Source: Phytophthora quininea
Lineage: Eukaryota; Oomycota; Peronosporomycetes; Peronosporales; Peronosporaceae
Assembly: GCA_011947345.1 (NCBI GenBank)
Contig: JAAVTG010000130.1
Span: 1 to 46,573, forward strand
DNA: 46,573 nucleotides
Reading direction: 5' to 3'
Shown here: piece by piece, positions 31,000 to 41,953 of the stretch
Layout: every line of letters begins with the position of its first letter
How positions within the stretch are numbered: the stretch's first letter is position 1
Notes under the pieces: model-generated
What the model saw: the letters and a program-made list of their open reading frames with translations, nothing else
The model's database searches: none
Told to the model about the DNA's origin: nothing
Translations under genes and position numbers: made by a program

Positions 31000-32530
31000 T
31001 GGTCTGTCGGGAGGGGGTACAGTGCGAAACCTCGCGCTGTGGCCTTCACTGGCAAAGTTGGAGAGTGTGGTCGCCCCGCTGCAGTCGTCGAGCGCTAGAG
31101 AAAATCAGAACAAAGAGCGGTGACGACGACAAAGATGGGGATCCCGCCTCGGAGGCGGGACCTACCAGCCGGCCGGGGCCATGCGGTCTCTCGGCCAGCC
31201 GAGCGCTTGACTCATGCGGGAGCCGTGATCGACGAAAAAGCGCTCGCGCCCCGTCTGGAGAGCGCCGGGAAGAAGCAACTTCGGATTGCAAGCTGTCTGC
31301 GGAGTGAGACGGCGGAGCAGCCAGAGCTGGATAAGAGGGGGGCCTCTCGATCGAGATCTTGCCATGGCGGACAAGTCCGACCAGTTCGCTTGGAATGCGG
31401 GGGCTGATCCTGAAGGGAAGCTCAAGTGGCGGTGCCATCGTTGAACTGCAAGGTGATTGCTTTCCCGACACGAAGAGAACCGCCTCTGCATGTCGTTTGC
31501 GGTCGATTTGCCTGCTGCGTTCGATCGAAAGGTGTTCGCAGCCGACGGCGATGGCAAAGACGTCCGCGCGCTCTATGGCGAGCTTTTGACGGCGTCCCAC
31601 GCGCGCTATCCAATGCAGTCCTGTGCCCGCTCCCCATCGTGGTGGCATTTTTGCCAGAGAGACCCGCTAGTTTGCCAGCGCCACGGATCTCACGCCGCCC
31701 GATGGCGCGCGGCCGCCATCAGCGCAAGCGAACAGACCTGCGGCCATCTGCGCCGAATAACGGAGACGGCTCTGCACACAGAGAGAAGGCCTGACTCATT
31801 GCGGACCAGCTGGGCCGTGACTAACACTGTTGTCGAGTCGAGCGAGCAAGTCGCGCATGTGGCGCTGTTGAGTCAAGCCCGCAGCCTGCACGTGAAAGCG
31901 GCGACCGACCGACCGACCGAGCAAGCGAGCCAAGCTGACGCACAGACAGAGATACGGATGCCAACCGAGGATAAGGACCGCCGTACTGTCGGCCCTTGCA
32001 CGTTCTGCTGCTCGTAGGCGCTTGCTCCATGGTGGCGATGGCTGGCCACCTCGATCGAGACCCACTCAATCCGCAACGCACGTGCCGAGGCGTCTTGCCT
32101 CTCTGCAGCGAGTGTAATCGCTTGGCACGCCGGTAAGTTTGCCACGCAAGCCGAGGCGCTGATGGCTCGGAGCAACAGCCACAGGCTTGACAGGCTGCAC
32201 CATGCGTTCGATCACATCTGATCACCCTTTTCGGCGTCAACGCGTATTGCAAGTGGCCCGATGCACTCACCAGCCACGCGACGCGGATCCCACCTCCTGC
32301 AGTCAGTTCACCGAGACGAAGAATGACGACGAGATCGCTGTCTCCGCAACCGGAACAGGATCTGGTCGCTGGAGCGGTTACCTCGCCTTCCCTCCGCGCT
32401 GATCGCCCTCCGAGTCGAGTCTGACGTGAAGAACTCCCCGGCAGCGCCAAGCCGCTCGGCAAAGGCATGAAGGCTCTCTCGGTGATCGAGACATTATTTA
32501 TCGCTGGCCGTGATGTTTTACGCCGGCATT
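31000..32530. other. region between zinc-finger copy 2 and the small plus-strand gene
   Basis: About 1.5 kb without a supported gene. Minus-strand frames of 200 and 241 codons exist, but they have erratic composition, no domains and full-length competing frames on the other strand. An Inr-like site for the zinc-finger gene may lie at 31050-31070 (minus strand CTCTCCAACTTTG). Confidence 0.4.
31903..31920. repeat. (GACC)n microsatellite
   Basis: Four and a half copies of GACC in a row. Confidence 0.9.
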
Positions 32531-32548
32531 CGTCACTTTCAATCACTG
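32531..32548 (+). promoter_or_regulatory. initiator-type core promoter of the small ubiquitin-like gene
   Basis: CGTCACTTTCAATCACTG matches the oomycete Inr (TCAYTYNCAA) about 35-45 nt before the ATG at 32577. Confidence 0.55.
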
Positions 32549-32576
32549 TTTTTCTTCTTCTTCTACTTTGGAAGCC

Positions 32577-33001
32577 ATGAAGCTGCTGTGTCTGTTGAGT
32601 GCCGAGGAAGAAGCTGTGCAGCGCGTTGTGACGGTCTCCGTGCCTCTAGACGAGCGTGTTAGCGCACTGGAAGCCGAACTGGACAGGAGATTGCAGCGGT
32701 CGGCTTCCGGAAGCCGCCAAACAAGGTCATGAAGCTCTACTGCGTGCAGAAGCAACGGCGACTCACATACCGCCTGGACGCGCGGTCCAAGCTCGAGGTG
32801 CTTCTCTTCGACGGTGAAGTGCTATCGGGACACGATGCAAGGAGCGATGTTGTGCTGCAGCACGCCGAGCACCTTGCGCCGTGGGTGAAGTTGTCGTGGC
32901 ACTTCCACGACCGACCGTTCACTTTTCCTGACGTCGTGGACGTGGTGGTGGTGTGGGGCGAAGATGAAGACAACGAAGAAGAAGCGATACTCCCGGAGTA
33001 G
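32577..33001 (+). CDS. small protein with CRN-N-terminus/ubiquitin-like start (frameshift near 32697)
   Basis: From ATG 32577: MKLLCLLSAEEEAVQRVVTV then SVPLDERVSALEAELDRRL. One missing base near 32697 leads into the second frame, VGFRKPPNKVMKLYCVQKQ, then a body (LEVLLFDGEVLSGHD, LAPWVKLSWHFHD) and an acidic end (WGEDEDNEEEAILPE), 141 residues in all. The opening resembles the ubiquitin-like N-terminal domain of oomycete Crinkler-family proteins, and also small ubiquitin-like proteins in general. The LxLFLAK motif and the DWL domain of Crinklers are not visible, so I do not call it a CRN. No signal peptide is seen. Confidence 0.6.
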
Positions 33002-33060
33002 CCGTAGCTACCCCACAACGAACGAAGTACAAAACTTGATTGCAAATAGGCTTGTTCACA

Positions 33061-35735
33061 CTACACCGAGTCGTTCGGTCCCCGTCGGAAGAGCGGGTTG
33101 TACTGTGTTTGCTGTTGCTGACCAGGATACTGGTAGTAGTTGGGCTGAGACTGTTGCTGGGGTTGGTTGTACGCGCTTCCGTACGGAGGAGGTGGAGCTG
33201 ACGACGCCGGGTTGTTGCCATACATTGCGGCATTCTCGTTCTGAGGTGTCTGCTGTTGGTACTGCGTGTAAGGGTGCTGCTGAGACTGTAAGCGAGCGTA
33301 GTCGTAGGACGGTGGAGGAGGTTGCTGCTGCTGCGTCGACTGGTAATACTGTGGCGTACTACCAGCTAGCTGCCGAGCTAGCGCTTCGTCGCTGGCGTTA
33401 GGACCAGTGCTGGCATCTCGAAGCCGCTTGTCGTTCATCATCTTGTGGGCCAGCTCGGCGTCTTGGACTTCACGCTGACGCATCTCTTCGTCTGCTCGCA
33501 GATTCAGCTCGAGCTCGCGCTTCTCAATCTCTCGAGCGGAGCAATGGTCCGACACCGTTTGGTGCAGCTGCTCGATCCGAGTGCTGAGCTCGTCATAAAA
33601 TCTTAATCCTTCCTTCACATGGGAATCAAGCTGCTCGAAGACATCCACCGCGTCGCTCAGTTGCTGCAAGAAGGACTGACGGTCGTGAAGAACGGGGTCG
33701 TTCTCCTTCTTCGCCTCAAAGCGCGAGTTTGCGTCTACCAACTCCGCTAGCAGCATCAATTCGTCGGCACATATTGCGGCGATTTTACCTTCAAAGTGGT
33801 CGCGGAAGAACTGCTTCTCCGTCTCAAGGGCGACTTCACTAGAAACGCCGTTGGCTTTGTTGGCGCTCAATAACACTGGGAGCGCGTTGAACTTTTCGTA
33901 GGACCCTCTGAAGTCAGCCAGGACCTGGTCCTTCTCGTCGATCAGCTGACCAAGACGGATAAGGAGCGAAGATACTTGCGCTATTTCATCTTTGCAGCTG
34001 GAACTGTCTTGTTGCAGATCAGGCAGCTCATGATCCAGACTTGTCTTGGAACGCGACAGCGCTTCCAACTTGTCTTGGTTTGCAGCGAGCTTCTCACGAA
34101 CAATCCCGTCCGACTGCTTTGCCTCCTTCACGAGACGGTAATACCGATCAATGTCTGCCTTGAAGCTTTGGTTGAGCGACGACGACAGTGGTCGCGACCA
34201 CTTGCTTTCACCGTAGTTTTGTCGACACACATTGTCGTCGACCTCTTCTTCGCTCAAGCGCGATTCAATCCCGTGCAGCTTCTTTTCCGCAGCATCCGAC
34301 TGTCGCTGATTTTCCTGTAGTCGCTGCTGGATAAATGTAGCGACCGGGTTGTCTTTTGATCCGTCTGCACCCATTGCCGCTGAAGCGGTGACCACCTTGA
34401 CGTGCTGAATGCGCTGCCAAATGGATCGCGGGATGCCATTATCGCTGGTCTTCTCAAAAGCTTCAATTGATGCTGGCAATCCCATCTCGTGAAGTTTCTC
34501 CTTTGCGGCCTCGTTGCTTTTCGACACCTTTTCAGTGGTTTGCTCCAATATGGTGTGAATTTCCTGCTTTACCGCATCGGCTCGATGAAGCAGGTCCTTT
34601 GGGACGAATTGCTCGAACAGGTCTACCCTCCCAGCTCTTGTTGCAGCTCGTCGTCCGAGAATGGCAGAGGCTTCACCATCGCAGCCTTGCCTATAACCGG
34701 CAGCTCCGAGAACTTGGGTACATTCTCCAGATACACGCTCGCGTTGTCTTTCCTCGCTGCATCCAGGTGCTCGCGCACCACTCGCTGCAACGCCTGCGCC
34801 GACTGCAGTAGAGACTCAGGCAGCTTATTCTGCATGGCCACCTTGCAGGCTTCATTGCATTCGGCATCAGCTGCGACGAGTCTCGTGATCTCCTCTCCGT
34901 ATCCTTCACCTCGATCAAGCGCCACCGTCTTGCTCGCAGTACCCTGCCAATACTGCGTCGCTGCTCTCATGCAGTGCACTTGGAATTGCAAATGCACTGC
35001 CCAGGACCTGTCGATCGACCCTGCCATAGCCGATGACCTACAAAACTCTAGTGCTGACACGTAGTAATCCAGTGCTTGGTGGACCAATTTGGCCTTGATG
35101 GCGTCCTTCATCTGGTCCTTAATGGCTTTCTCATAGAAGCACGCTTGAGCCTGAGCCAGCATGAGAAACACCAGTAGTCCCAGACCTTCACTGCTCATAT
35201 CTGGGGTCCTAGCTCCCAGTGTCCTCTCCACCAACTTGTCTTTGACCTCTTTGAAAGCCCCTGCCGCCCTCATAAAATGATGACAGGCTTGTTTAAGCCC
35301 TTCTGCCGTGCTGCGGTCCGTCTGCACACCGAGTTGACTCTCCAGAGCCCCCACATTGAACATGACGGCGGCCCGCTCGAACGACACGCCATTCTGGGTG
35401 CTCTTCTTGCGGGGACAGAAGGAGTCGTTCCAAGTGAACTGAAGCTGCAGCGGCGCACGCTGACCGCCGCCATCTCCGTCGCACGGGAAGCGACTCGCCA
35501 TCTTGCCCAGCTGCGCATAGTAGCGCAGCAGCACGTGGCGAGAGATGGCCGAGGGCGTCCGCACGAGGTCCGCGTCGGTCTTGAGCTGCTCGAACTGGTC
35601 CAGCGCTTGCTGCTGCGCGGTGTCCAGGCCGTCGGTTGATGCATCGGACGCATACTCGCGCTGCAGGAAGTCTCGCAGCGAGCTGCGCAGCGCCGGCACC
35701 GACGAGTCGCTGAGCTTGAAGCCGATGCCCAGCAT
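33061..35735 (-). CDS. ALIX: ALIX/PDCD6IP-type BRO1-domain protein (frameshift near 34626)
   Basis: An ESCRT accessory protein acting in endosomal sorting, membrane abscission and vesicle formation. From ATG 35735 (MLGIGFKLSDSSVPALRS) residues 1-370 form the BRO1 domain, with NVGALESQLGVQ, ALDYYVSALEFC and the conserved YLENVPKFSELPVIGKAAMV. The frame stops after QQELGG; one more G in the run complementary to 34625-34627 continues into VDLFEQFVPKDLLH, which is conserved in ALIX. The helical V domain follows (~370-710), then a Pro/Gln/Tyr-rich tail with PPPPSY and APPPPYGSAY, the kind of tail that binds partner proteins. Total length is about 891 residues, close to the family's usual 870. I chose this start over an upstream in-frame ATG (35813) because the BRO1 fold begins at MLGIGF. 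Confidence 0.93.
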
Positions 35736-35774
35736 GGTCTTCTTGGTACGATGGATATTGTGATGTGGGTATAG

Positions 35775-35790
35775 CAAATGGCGAATCAGA
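35775..35790 (-). promoter_or_regulatory. initiator-like core promoter of the ALIX gene
   Basis: The minus strand reads TCTGATTCGCCATTTG, an Inr-like site (TSATTCGCCATTT) about 45 nt before the ATG at 35735. The match is one base off the usual TCATT. Confidence 0.4.
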
Positions 35791-35799
35791 TTATGTGAC

Positions 35800-38350
35800 T
35801 CAGATACCAACATTCATACCGCAGTGTCTAACCCCCCAAGATGGATGATAAATGGATGATAAATGCACGGGGTGCGAGCAAATGTGTCGCTCATTAGCGT
35901 GCTCAATTACATCAGCGACTTCCGAATCAATTCAAACTCCATGGAATAATGCTATTTTTTTGTTGTTTTACTACTACTCCACCCTGTTGTGCTTTGAACA
36001 AATGCATATACTGCGAACATGTTGCAACAGCAACTCCATGCTGGAAGATTATAGCGGTATCGCAGGGAGGAGGTGCTTCGACCCCTTGTACCGGTCTGTA
36101 TTTGGAGAGGACATTTCAGTCTCACAAGACAAAACCCCGCCAGTTCGAGGGGATCAACTTGTGCCTCGCAGCCCAGGCTTCAGCAATTCGTCGGGGAAGT
36201 GAACGTATACGAACTGGCCATATAACTTTGGTGCATCCAGGTACGTGTGTTGGCCAGCTCACTCGCGGAACTAGGTTATAATTTTAATAACCAGTTTCCT
36301 TAATCAAAACCAAGTAAATAGTTCTGGTCTTCACAGCACTGCTGCATTCTTGTGTGAAGATGATTTTGAAGACAGTTCATCGCAACAATCTCTGCTAATG
36401 CTCAACGAAGTAAACAACGGAGGCACTACTGTGTGTGATGGTCGGACAAAAGGACAGGACGAACCCTGCAAAAGCGGCAGACGCGTTGAAAAGCAAGCGG
36501 AACGGCAATGAAGACGGAAATGCGTCTCCAAAACAAAACCAAACACTAGCAAATCTGCCAATGGTGGAAAACGCCCTCCTCGTGTCACGACAATGTGCCC
36601 GGTCTGCAAACGTGGTTGTCACAAGGGAGAAGATTATCGGACCGGGAAACACAACCTCAGCACACGGGATCTGAACTAGAAGGTTTATAATTGTAGACAA
36701 ATGTACACTCACCATGGACGAACATGTAACACCACGGCTGAAGCGATATATGTGAGTATTTTGCACCTTGCTCCACCGACATCCCCCATAGTCGACGAGC
36801 GTCCAGCCACCAAAGTGATTTCAGTTGGTAGCACCAAGTAATTTCCGCGATCGACAACGGATTGCCGAACGTTTTCAATTAAGACGCTCGAGCTCATGAT
36901 CAACCACATTGACGTATTTTTCTTCTCCCATTCGACAAAATATTGCTCGAACAATCAGGAGTATATTTTTACGCCATGTAAAAATGCTCCTAAATCTGAC
37001 ACAATTTGGAGGCAGTCCCATTCTTCAAAGTGAAAAATTTCCCAGTCGCCTACGGCGTTCTTTATCACGCGAGCTTTTTTTTCTTGTTTGTATGGCTCAA
37101 AGAGCCAGAGGTAGCTTTCGAAATGTGCAAACAGCAGCATGTTCCGGGCTTGCCCTACAATCATTCCAAGCTGTACGAGGTCGTCACACTTACAAACGAC
37201 CTCCTACAATATCGGTGTTAAACTGAAGAGAGTGTTGGAAATGGAATCTGAGCCTTATACTAAGTACTAACCTCAATCCTGGTTGGATAAGTGGCGCTAT
37301 TTATACATGTTTGTAGGGTCGATGAGGTTGCGTTTCAAAGCCATTTAGTCGGCAGCGCTGGTCCAAGGAGAGCGCGATACTAGTGTCAAAGCAGCAATGG
37401 CCCGACAAACGTATATACCCGCTATTTCCTAGCAAGTCACAGTTCAAAGCCCGCAAGGACATGTTGGAGCGTCCAGCTTGAGACCCAACGGTGCAACTTC
37501 CTGGAAAGATGGCGAAAGACGCCGCACCTGATCTTCTCCTCAAAGAAACTACCAAACAATACATCACTCCACAATTCGCGTTAGCTCCAACAAGACATAC
37601 GTTAAAACTCGCAAATGGTCCGTTTACTCTTCGCTGTCAAAGATACATACAATTTAACTTCGCCCTTACGCCAAAAGATTCTACCCGATCTTGTAGATTC
37701 GATAGGCGCACTGTGTGGCTGGAAGACGATAAAACGCATAATCGGCCTGATTAAAAACGAAACTATTTTTGTTTCTCACCCTGGAAAATCAGCCTGATTG
37801 GGCAACTTGGTCAATTGGTGTCATTCTACTGAAGCGAAAGGCAATGAATCATTCCATTCGACGGCTAAAGGTTGACAAATGTAAACTCCATTATTGTCTT
37901 TCTTGTCTGGAAGAATGTGCCAGGAATACGGCTCTCGTTAGTTCTACTAGAGGACTGCAGGAGCCAGAACAAGATAATAACACGTGACCAAGCGTAGCCC
38001 CTGCGCTCGCCGGACGTTTTAGGTCTGAAAATCATAAACGAAGTTAATGTCTGAAATGTCAACATCTCCATATTTGCCTTTGGTAGAGTCAAATCCGAAA
38101 ACTTACCCTTTACCTACGCATGCTATTCTCTAGCACTTGCGAGGTGTCGCAGCAAGACCAGCATTTAATGTATTCAAGAGATGAAAGATCATATTACGGC
38201 TAGTCTGGTCGCAGGGGAGAGGACAACGGCCAGTCGATGTATGCTACATTGTGTGCCATGGTTCACAGCAACGCCGTGGCGGGGCCAGCTCCTAAAAACT
38301 CTCAGGTCGCCGACGTTGTCATAAATTGGAGATGTGACCACCCTGTAACA
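35800..38350. other. AT-rich, gene-poor block of decayed sequence
   Basis: No intact gene. Scattered short coding-like pieces occur on both strands, such as minus 37164-36955 (VGDWEIFHFEEWDCLQ) and plus 37615-37797 (RQKILPDLVDSIGALCGW). Their style is that of old transposon genes, but I cannot name the family. A partial tandem repeat of ATGGATGATAA lies near 35843-35865. Confidence 0.35.
36358..36679 (+). pseudogene. Cys-rich coding remnant, unrecognised
   Basis: One frame with a single internal TGA reads DDFEDSSSQQSLLMLNEVNN, later KRPPRVTTMCPVCKRGCHKG and EDYRTGKHNLSTRDLN before a stop at 36677-36679. The C-x2-C...C-H cluster suggests a zinc knuckle like those at the ends of transposase or gag proteins. 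The family is uncertain. Confidence 0.3.
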
Positions 38351-39470
38351 GGGCGGCCGTAACATCAGTGGTACGTGTAGCTGCTGCTACAGGATTGGTA
38401 GCATCCCCGACAATGGAGGTGGCTACATCTACCATAGCAGTACCAGGGCCGGCAGCACAAACTGGTAGCAGTGACAGCACTTGCTGCAGCGGACAGGACG
38501 GCTACGGCGCCAACAGTGTCAACAAGAGCGTCGGTGTAGGCGAGAGTAACCCCAGTACACACCAGAGCAGCAGTCACGATGCCAACGGAGACGGCGACGA
38601 CAGGGATTTGGCGGTGACAGCAGACACGGCAGAAGCCACGCGAGGAAGAACTCACAAGGCGGTGGTGACGTCAGTCGACACTCTCAGCGATCCCCGGAGC
38701 CAGCACGCACGAAAGAGAGTCTGGACCGCCTGAAGGGAATCGGAATGGTGCCAGACCTGAGCGAAGCGAGCGGGACGCTCAGTATGGAATTAGCGGCGGA
38801 GGCAACGAGTGGCAGCAGAGAAGCAGGCCCGGGCGTTGTGACGCAGGGGTCGAGGTCACGGAGGAGAAAGGAGACAGCACGCGCGGCTGAGTGGCGACGT
38901 GGAGGATCGAGCGTGTCGAGTAGGGGCCAGTGTCCCGTAGTCTGCTGACGGCTGCGAGAGGGCTGGTGCTGGAGTTATCGATGTTTGAGTGGTTAAGTGG
39001 GCAATGCTAGCAATGATTAGCGGGCAGTCAGTGAGCTGTTTGAGGGACTCGACGCGATCGACATTCGTAGGAGTACTTGGCAGTGCACGCGTATTGTAGC
39101 CGATTATCCAGAGACGAATACAAATAGGTGGCAACGTCAGCAGTGGCGGGGTTACCGGCGCGACTTGGGGCGTTCCCGAGGCGAGGCCAACAGGAGTGCA
39201 GACGCTCATCAACGACAGGGACCCTAGAGAAGCGGCGAACATCACTGAGAGCAGCGGCCACCCGGCGTGCGGGGTGAGAGCTACCACGTTACATACGCTA
39301 CTCACTCTATGGCTCCTATGATTGAGCTGTGTGATGAAAATTTGTATGATCAATTGGATATGGAGTCGCTGCTCACCACGGCTACGATGATATTGTGTGA
39401 CGAGTAGCCAAATTCAAGGCCTGGTGGCTTTGAACAGGTCCCACACTTAGGAGACGGATCGCGAGCTCAT
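38351..39470. other. low-complexity region, possible gag-like remnant
   Basis: Plus-strand frames rich in Ala, Ser, Arg and Gly (38368-38733, 38745-38948) are separated by stops and have no recognised domain. A short inverted repeat (CCCTG TAA CAGGG) stands at 38341-38353. The position beside a MULE relic suggests repeat-derived DNA. Confidence 0.3.
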
Positions 39471-39473
39471 CCC

Positions 39474-40060
39474 TTGCGTGTCAGCATGCCATGTTTACAG
39501 CAGATTAAAAACTATGCGGAGATTCAGAACCGGGACGATTGTTGCACCATCCTTCACATTGACAGCACGCACTTCATGGCAATCAACGGCTACATTGTCT
39601 TTGCGTTCGATATCTCTGACTGCGGCGGGCATTTCTACCCAATGGCGTTCTTTGCGCATCACAGAAGCGTGCCATCGACATTGGATGATACCTACAATTT
39701 ATCAAGCGAGAAATGATGGAATCGTGCGGTGTTGAGTTTTCGCCATAGTTTTGTAATGATGGGTGCAGGTAAAGCGCAGCTCAACGCATGCACTGCGGAA
39801 TTGCCTAGCTTAAAGGTGCTTATGTGACGGTTCCAAGTCACGCAGAACGTGTGGAAACATCCGAGACAAAAACGAGTTAGTGCCGTAGATACACGTGCAA
39901 AGTTTTAGGATTTGTACGATATGCACAATGCGACGGCGGGTGATTTGCTGTTGCGAAAACACATGTACTTGCAAAATGGAATGCTTTTGCAGCTGGAGCT
40001 CCAATTCGAAAACTGACGGATCATATTGCTAAGTTTTGGGTAATTTCTACGCGCTGGGCT
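39474..40060 (+). pseudogene. decayed MULE transposase fragment
   Basis: The first block (39474-39716) reads TILHIDSTHFMAINGYIVFA then FDISDCGGHFYPMAFFAHH, the start of a MULE transposase core with its first catalytic Asp (HIDST). After stops and a frame change the second block appears: FVMMGAGKAQLNAC, LPSLKVLMCRFQVTQNVWKH. Here active members have a catalytic Asp (VMGDAxxAQ) that is replaced by Gly. Later pieces (DLYDMHNATA, NFYALGFTT) follow in family order. The copy is inactive. Confidence 0.6.
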
Positions 40061-40160
40061 TCACCACAGTATAGTCAGTTGGCTAGTCATGCTCTTACTA
40101 CAGTGTATGTACCAGCTGCCTCAACATATACTAATCTAATCTTACAAGCATGTATTCTAT

Positions 40161-41703
40161 TCCTGAACCTGACCAGACCCGTACATGACCACGAACCCAT
40201 CTACCGTCGAAGAACCCATGTTTAAGCCAACCCTCTCCCAAAATCACTACGTTACAACCTCCCGAGGAATTTGATTTTAGCCGAATACACTTCTCGAAGT
40301 CGTGTGCGTTGTGCATACGCAGACGATGACGTTGGACTCTGAGTCTTGCTTGCAAAGACTATGGTAATGCAAGCTTTAATGAATTTATTTTCTTTAAACG
40401 AAAATCTGTATATCATTATAGTTGTACACATATCTTCCAATACTAATGGAGATGGTTGCATTGGACCTTTCTAGACACGCATCACCGAAGGTTTGCGGCT
40501 TCAGCGCTGGTGCCGTGGACGTATCCGAGTCAGTCCCGCGCTACAGTTAAAACCTAATATTTCTAGATTGTTTTGGGACGAATTTGTTTGTAAACAGTAT
40601 TGCTACTATTTAATATCACTTGTAGCGAGAAGGCTACTGTTGATCGCTGACAGGGGAGAAACCAATGCCATGGATGCATTTAAGAACTCCTGCTCAATAA
40701 TATTTTCGTTGTTAAACTCTCGATTTCGTCTGCTATTGTTTTCAGCTCCTCTTTCAATCGTGCTATTCTCTTGACTCGTGAAACTAGCGTGTTGTTTGGA
40801 CGTCTTAGTGCCTTCAGAGCCCATAAACTATTCAAGATGTTTTCACTGTTATGGGCACCCACGGCGCTGGCCCGTGGCCCGGGATTAATTCTCGTAAGTA
40901 AAAACACGCGTGTAGATGCCTGCGATTTCATTTTCGCGCTATTGGAGGCAGTCCACAGCAGCGGCCGCCAAAGTCGTGTTATTAATGATGAGGGCGGGAG
41001 ACTTGTGAATCATAGTGTGGTATTGACGCTAGCACGGATGAAGCAAATGTGAAAATAAATCTCAAGAGCTTGAGTCTAGGGCTTGGCTATCCCACCGCTC
41101 CAGCTTGTGCTTCATTAGCTAAATCAATACACCAATCGCACATGAAAATTGAACGTAAAACGTCGGCATCGTCCGGCGCTCACTCCAATCTGTTTTTACA
41201 GTACAAACTTTGACATGATATTGGTCAGTTAATAATTGTGTTCTCGGGATAAATCAGGACTTCCTAATAATCCTATTAAAGGTGCCGTTAGGTTAACTTC
41301 GATTTTGTGTCGTGGGGGCTTTTGCCTTAGCGATTTCTCCCTTTAAGCCCTTTAAAAAACAATAGAATATGAACACAAATTTGACGTAAAAGCCTGGTTA
41401 TTTTGGTGGTTTAAACACGTTTTCTGAGAAAATGCCCGGCTATACTTCCAGAAATTCAATGTGGCGCACTCCAAATCGAACTTAACCGTCGTCGGTGTGA
41501 CACCGGGTTTTGAGAAAGTCGCCCGCGTCATCGCCGGAAACCCCGTCAACAGCATGGCATACACAGCGAGATTACGCGGCCAAGGGCTCGATGGATGGAT
41601 AAGTGCTGGCCTTGCTGGACAAGACGACCCAAAGCTGCTAGCTAGCACCTTCCGTCGTGCATTACGGCCGAACGCGTGTGCTGCTGCTGGCCGCTTCTAT
41701 TGC
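40161..41703. other. AT-rich flank upstream of G6PD, no supported gene
   Basis: A minus-strand coiled-coil-like frame (40931-40680, LVSRVKRIARLKEELKTIAD) and a plus frame (40493-40774) overlap without domains. The plus frame from 41461 has no ATG start. Nothing here is firmly a gene. Confidence 0.3.
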
Positions 41704-41735
41704 TGCTTGGTGTAGTCCACCCCCGCCACCAAGCA
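41704..41735. repeat. 9-bp hairpin upstream of G6PD
   Basis: TGCTTGGTG and CACCAAGCA pair around a 14-nt loop. It may be part of the G6PD upstream region; no function can be assigned. Confidence 0.5.
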
Positions 41736-41953
41736 CCACAAGTCGTATCTTCGGATCTTTCCGGTTAAAATGATACGATGCACGGCCGTGATTGGACGAG
41801 CGCACGAGGAGTGGGACGCGGCCACATCAACACCCTCTATAGTGACCATGATATACAGTAGTGCCCGTGCTTAAGTGGTCATATGTTGATGCAAACAGCA
41901 TCGCTGACGACGGTGGCCAATCCGTGCGGCGCTGCGCTGTTCACACTCGAAGC

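Noticed and set aside
31821..32546. 241-codon minus-strand open frame between zinc-finger copy 2 and the small gene
   Set aside because: Arg/Ser-rich with no domain or promoter, crosses a (GACC)n repeat and overlaps other open frames; typical chance frame in GC-rich DNA.
32577..33001. RXLR or CRN effector
   Set aside because: No signal peptide, no RXLR-dEER, and no LFLAK/DWL motifs. No other RXLR-like gene was seen in the window.
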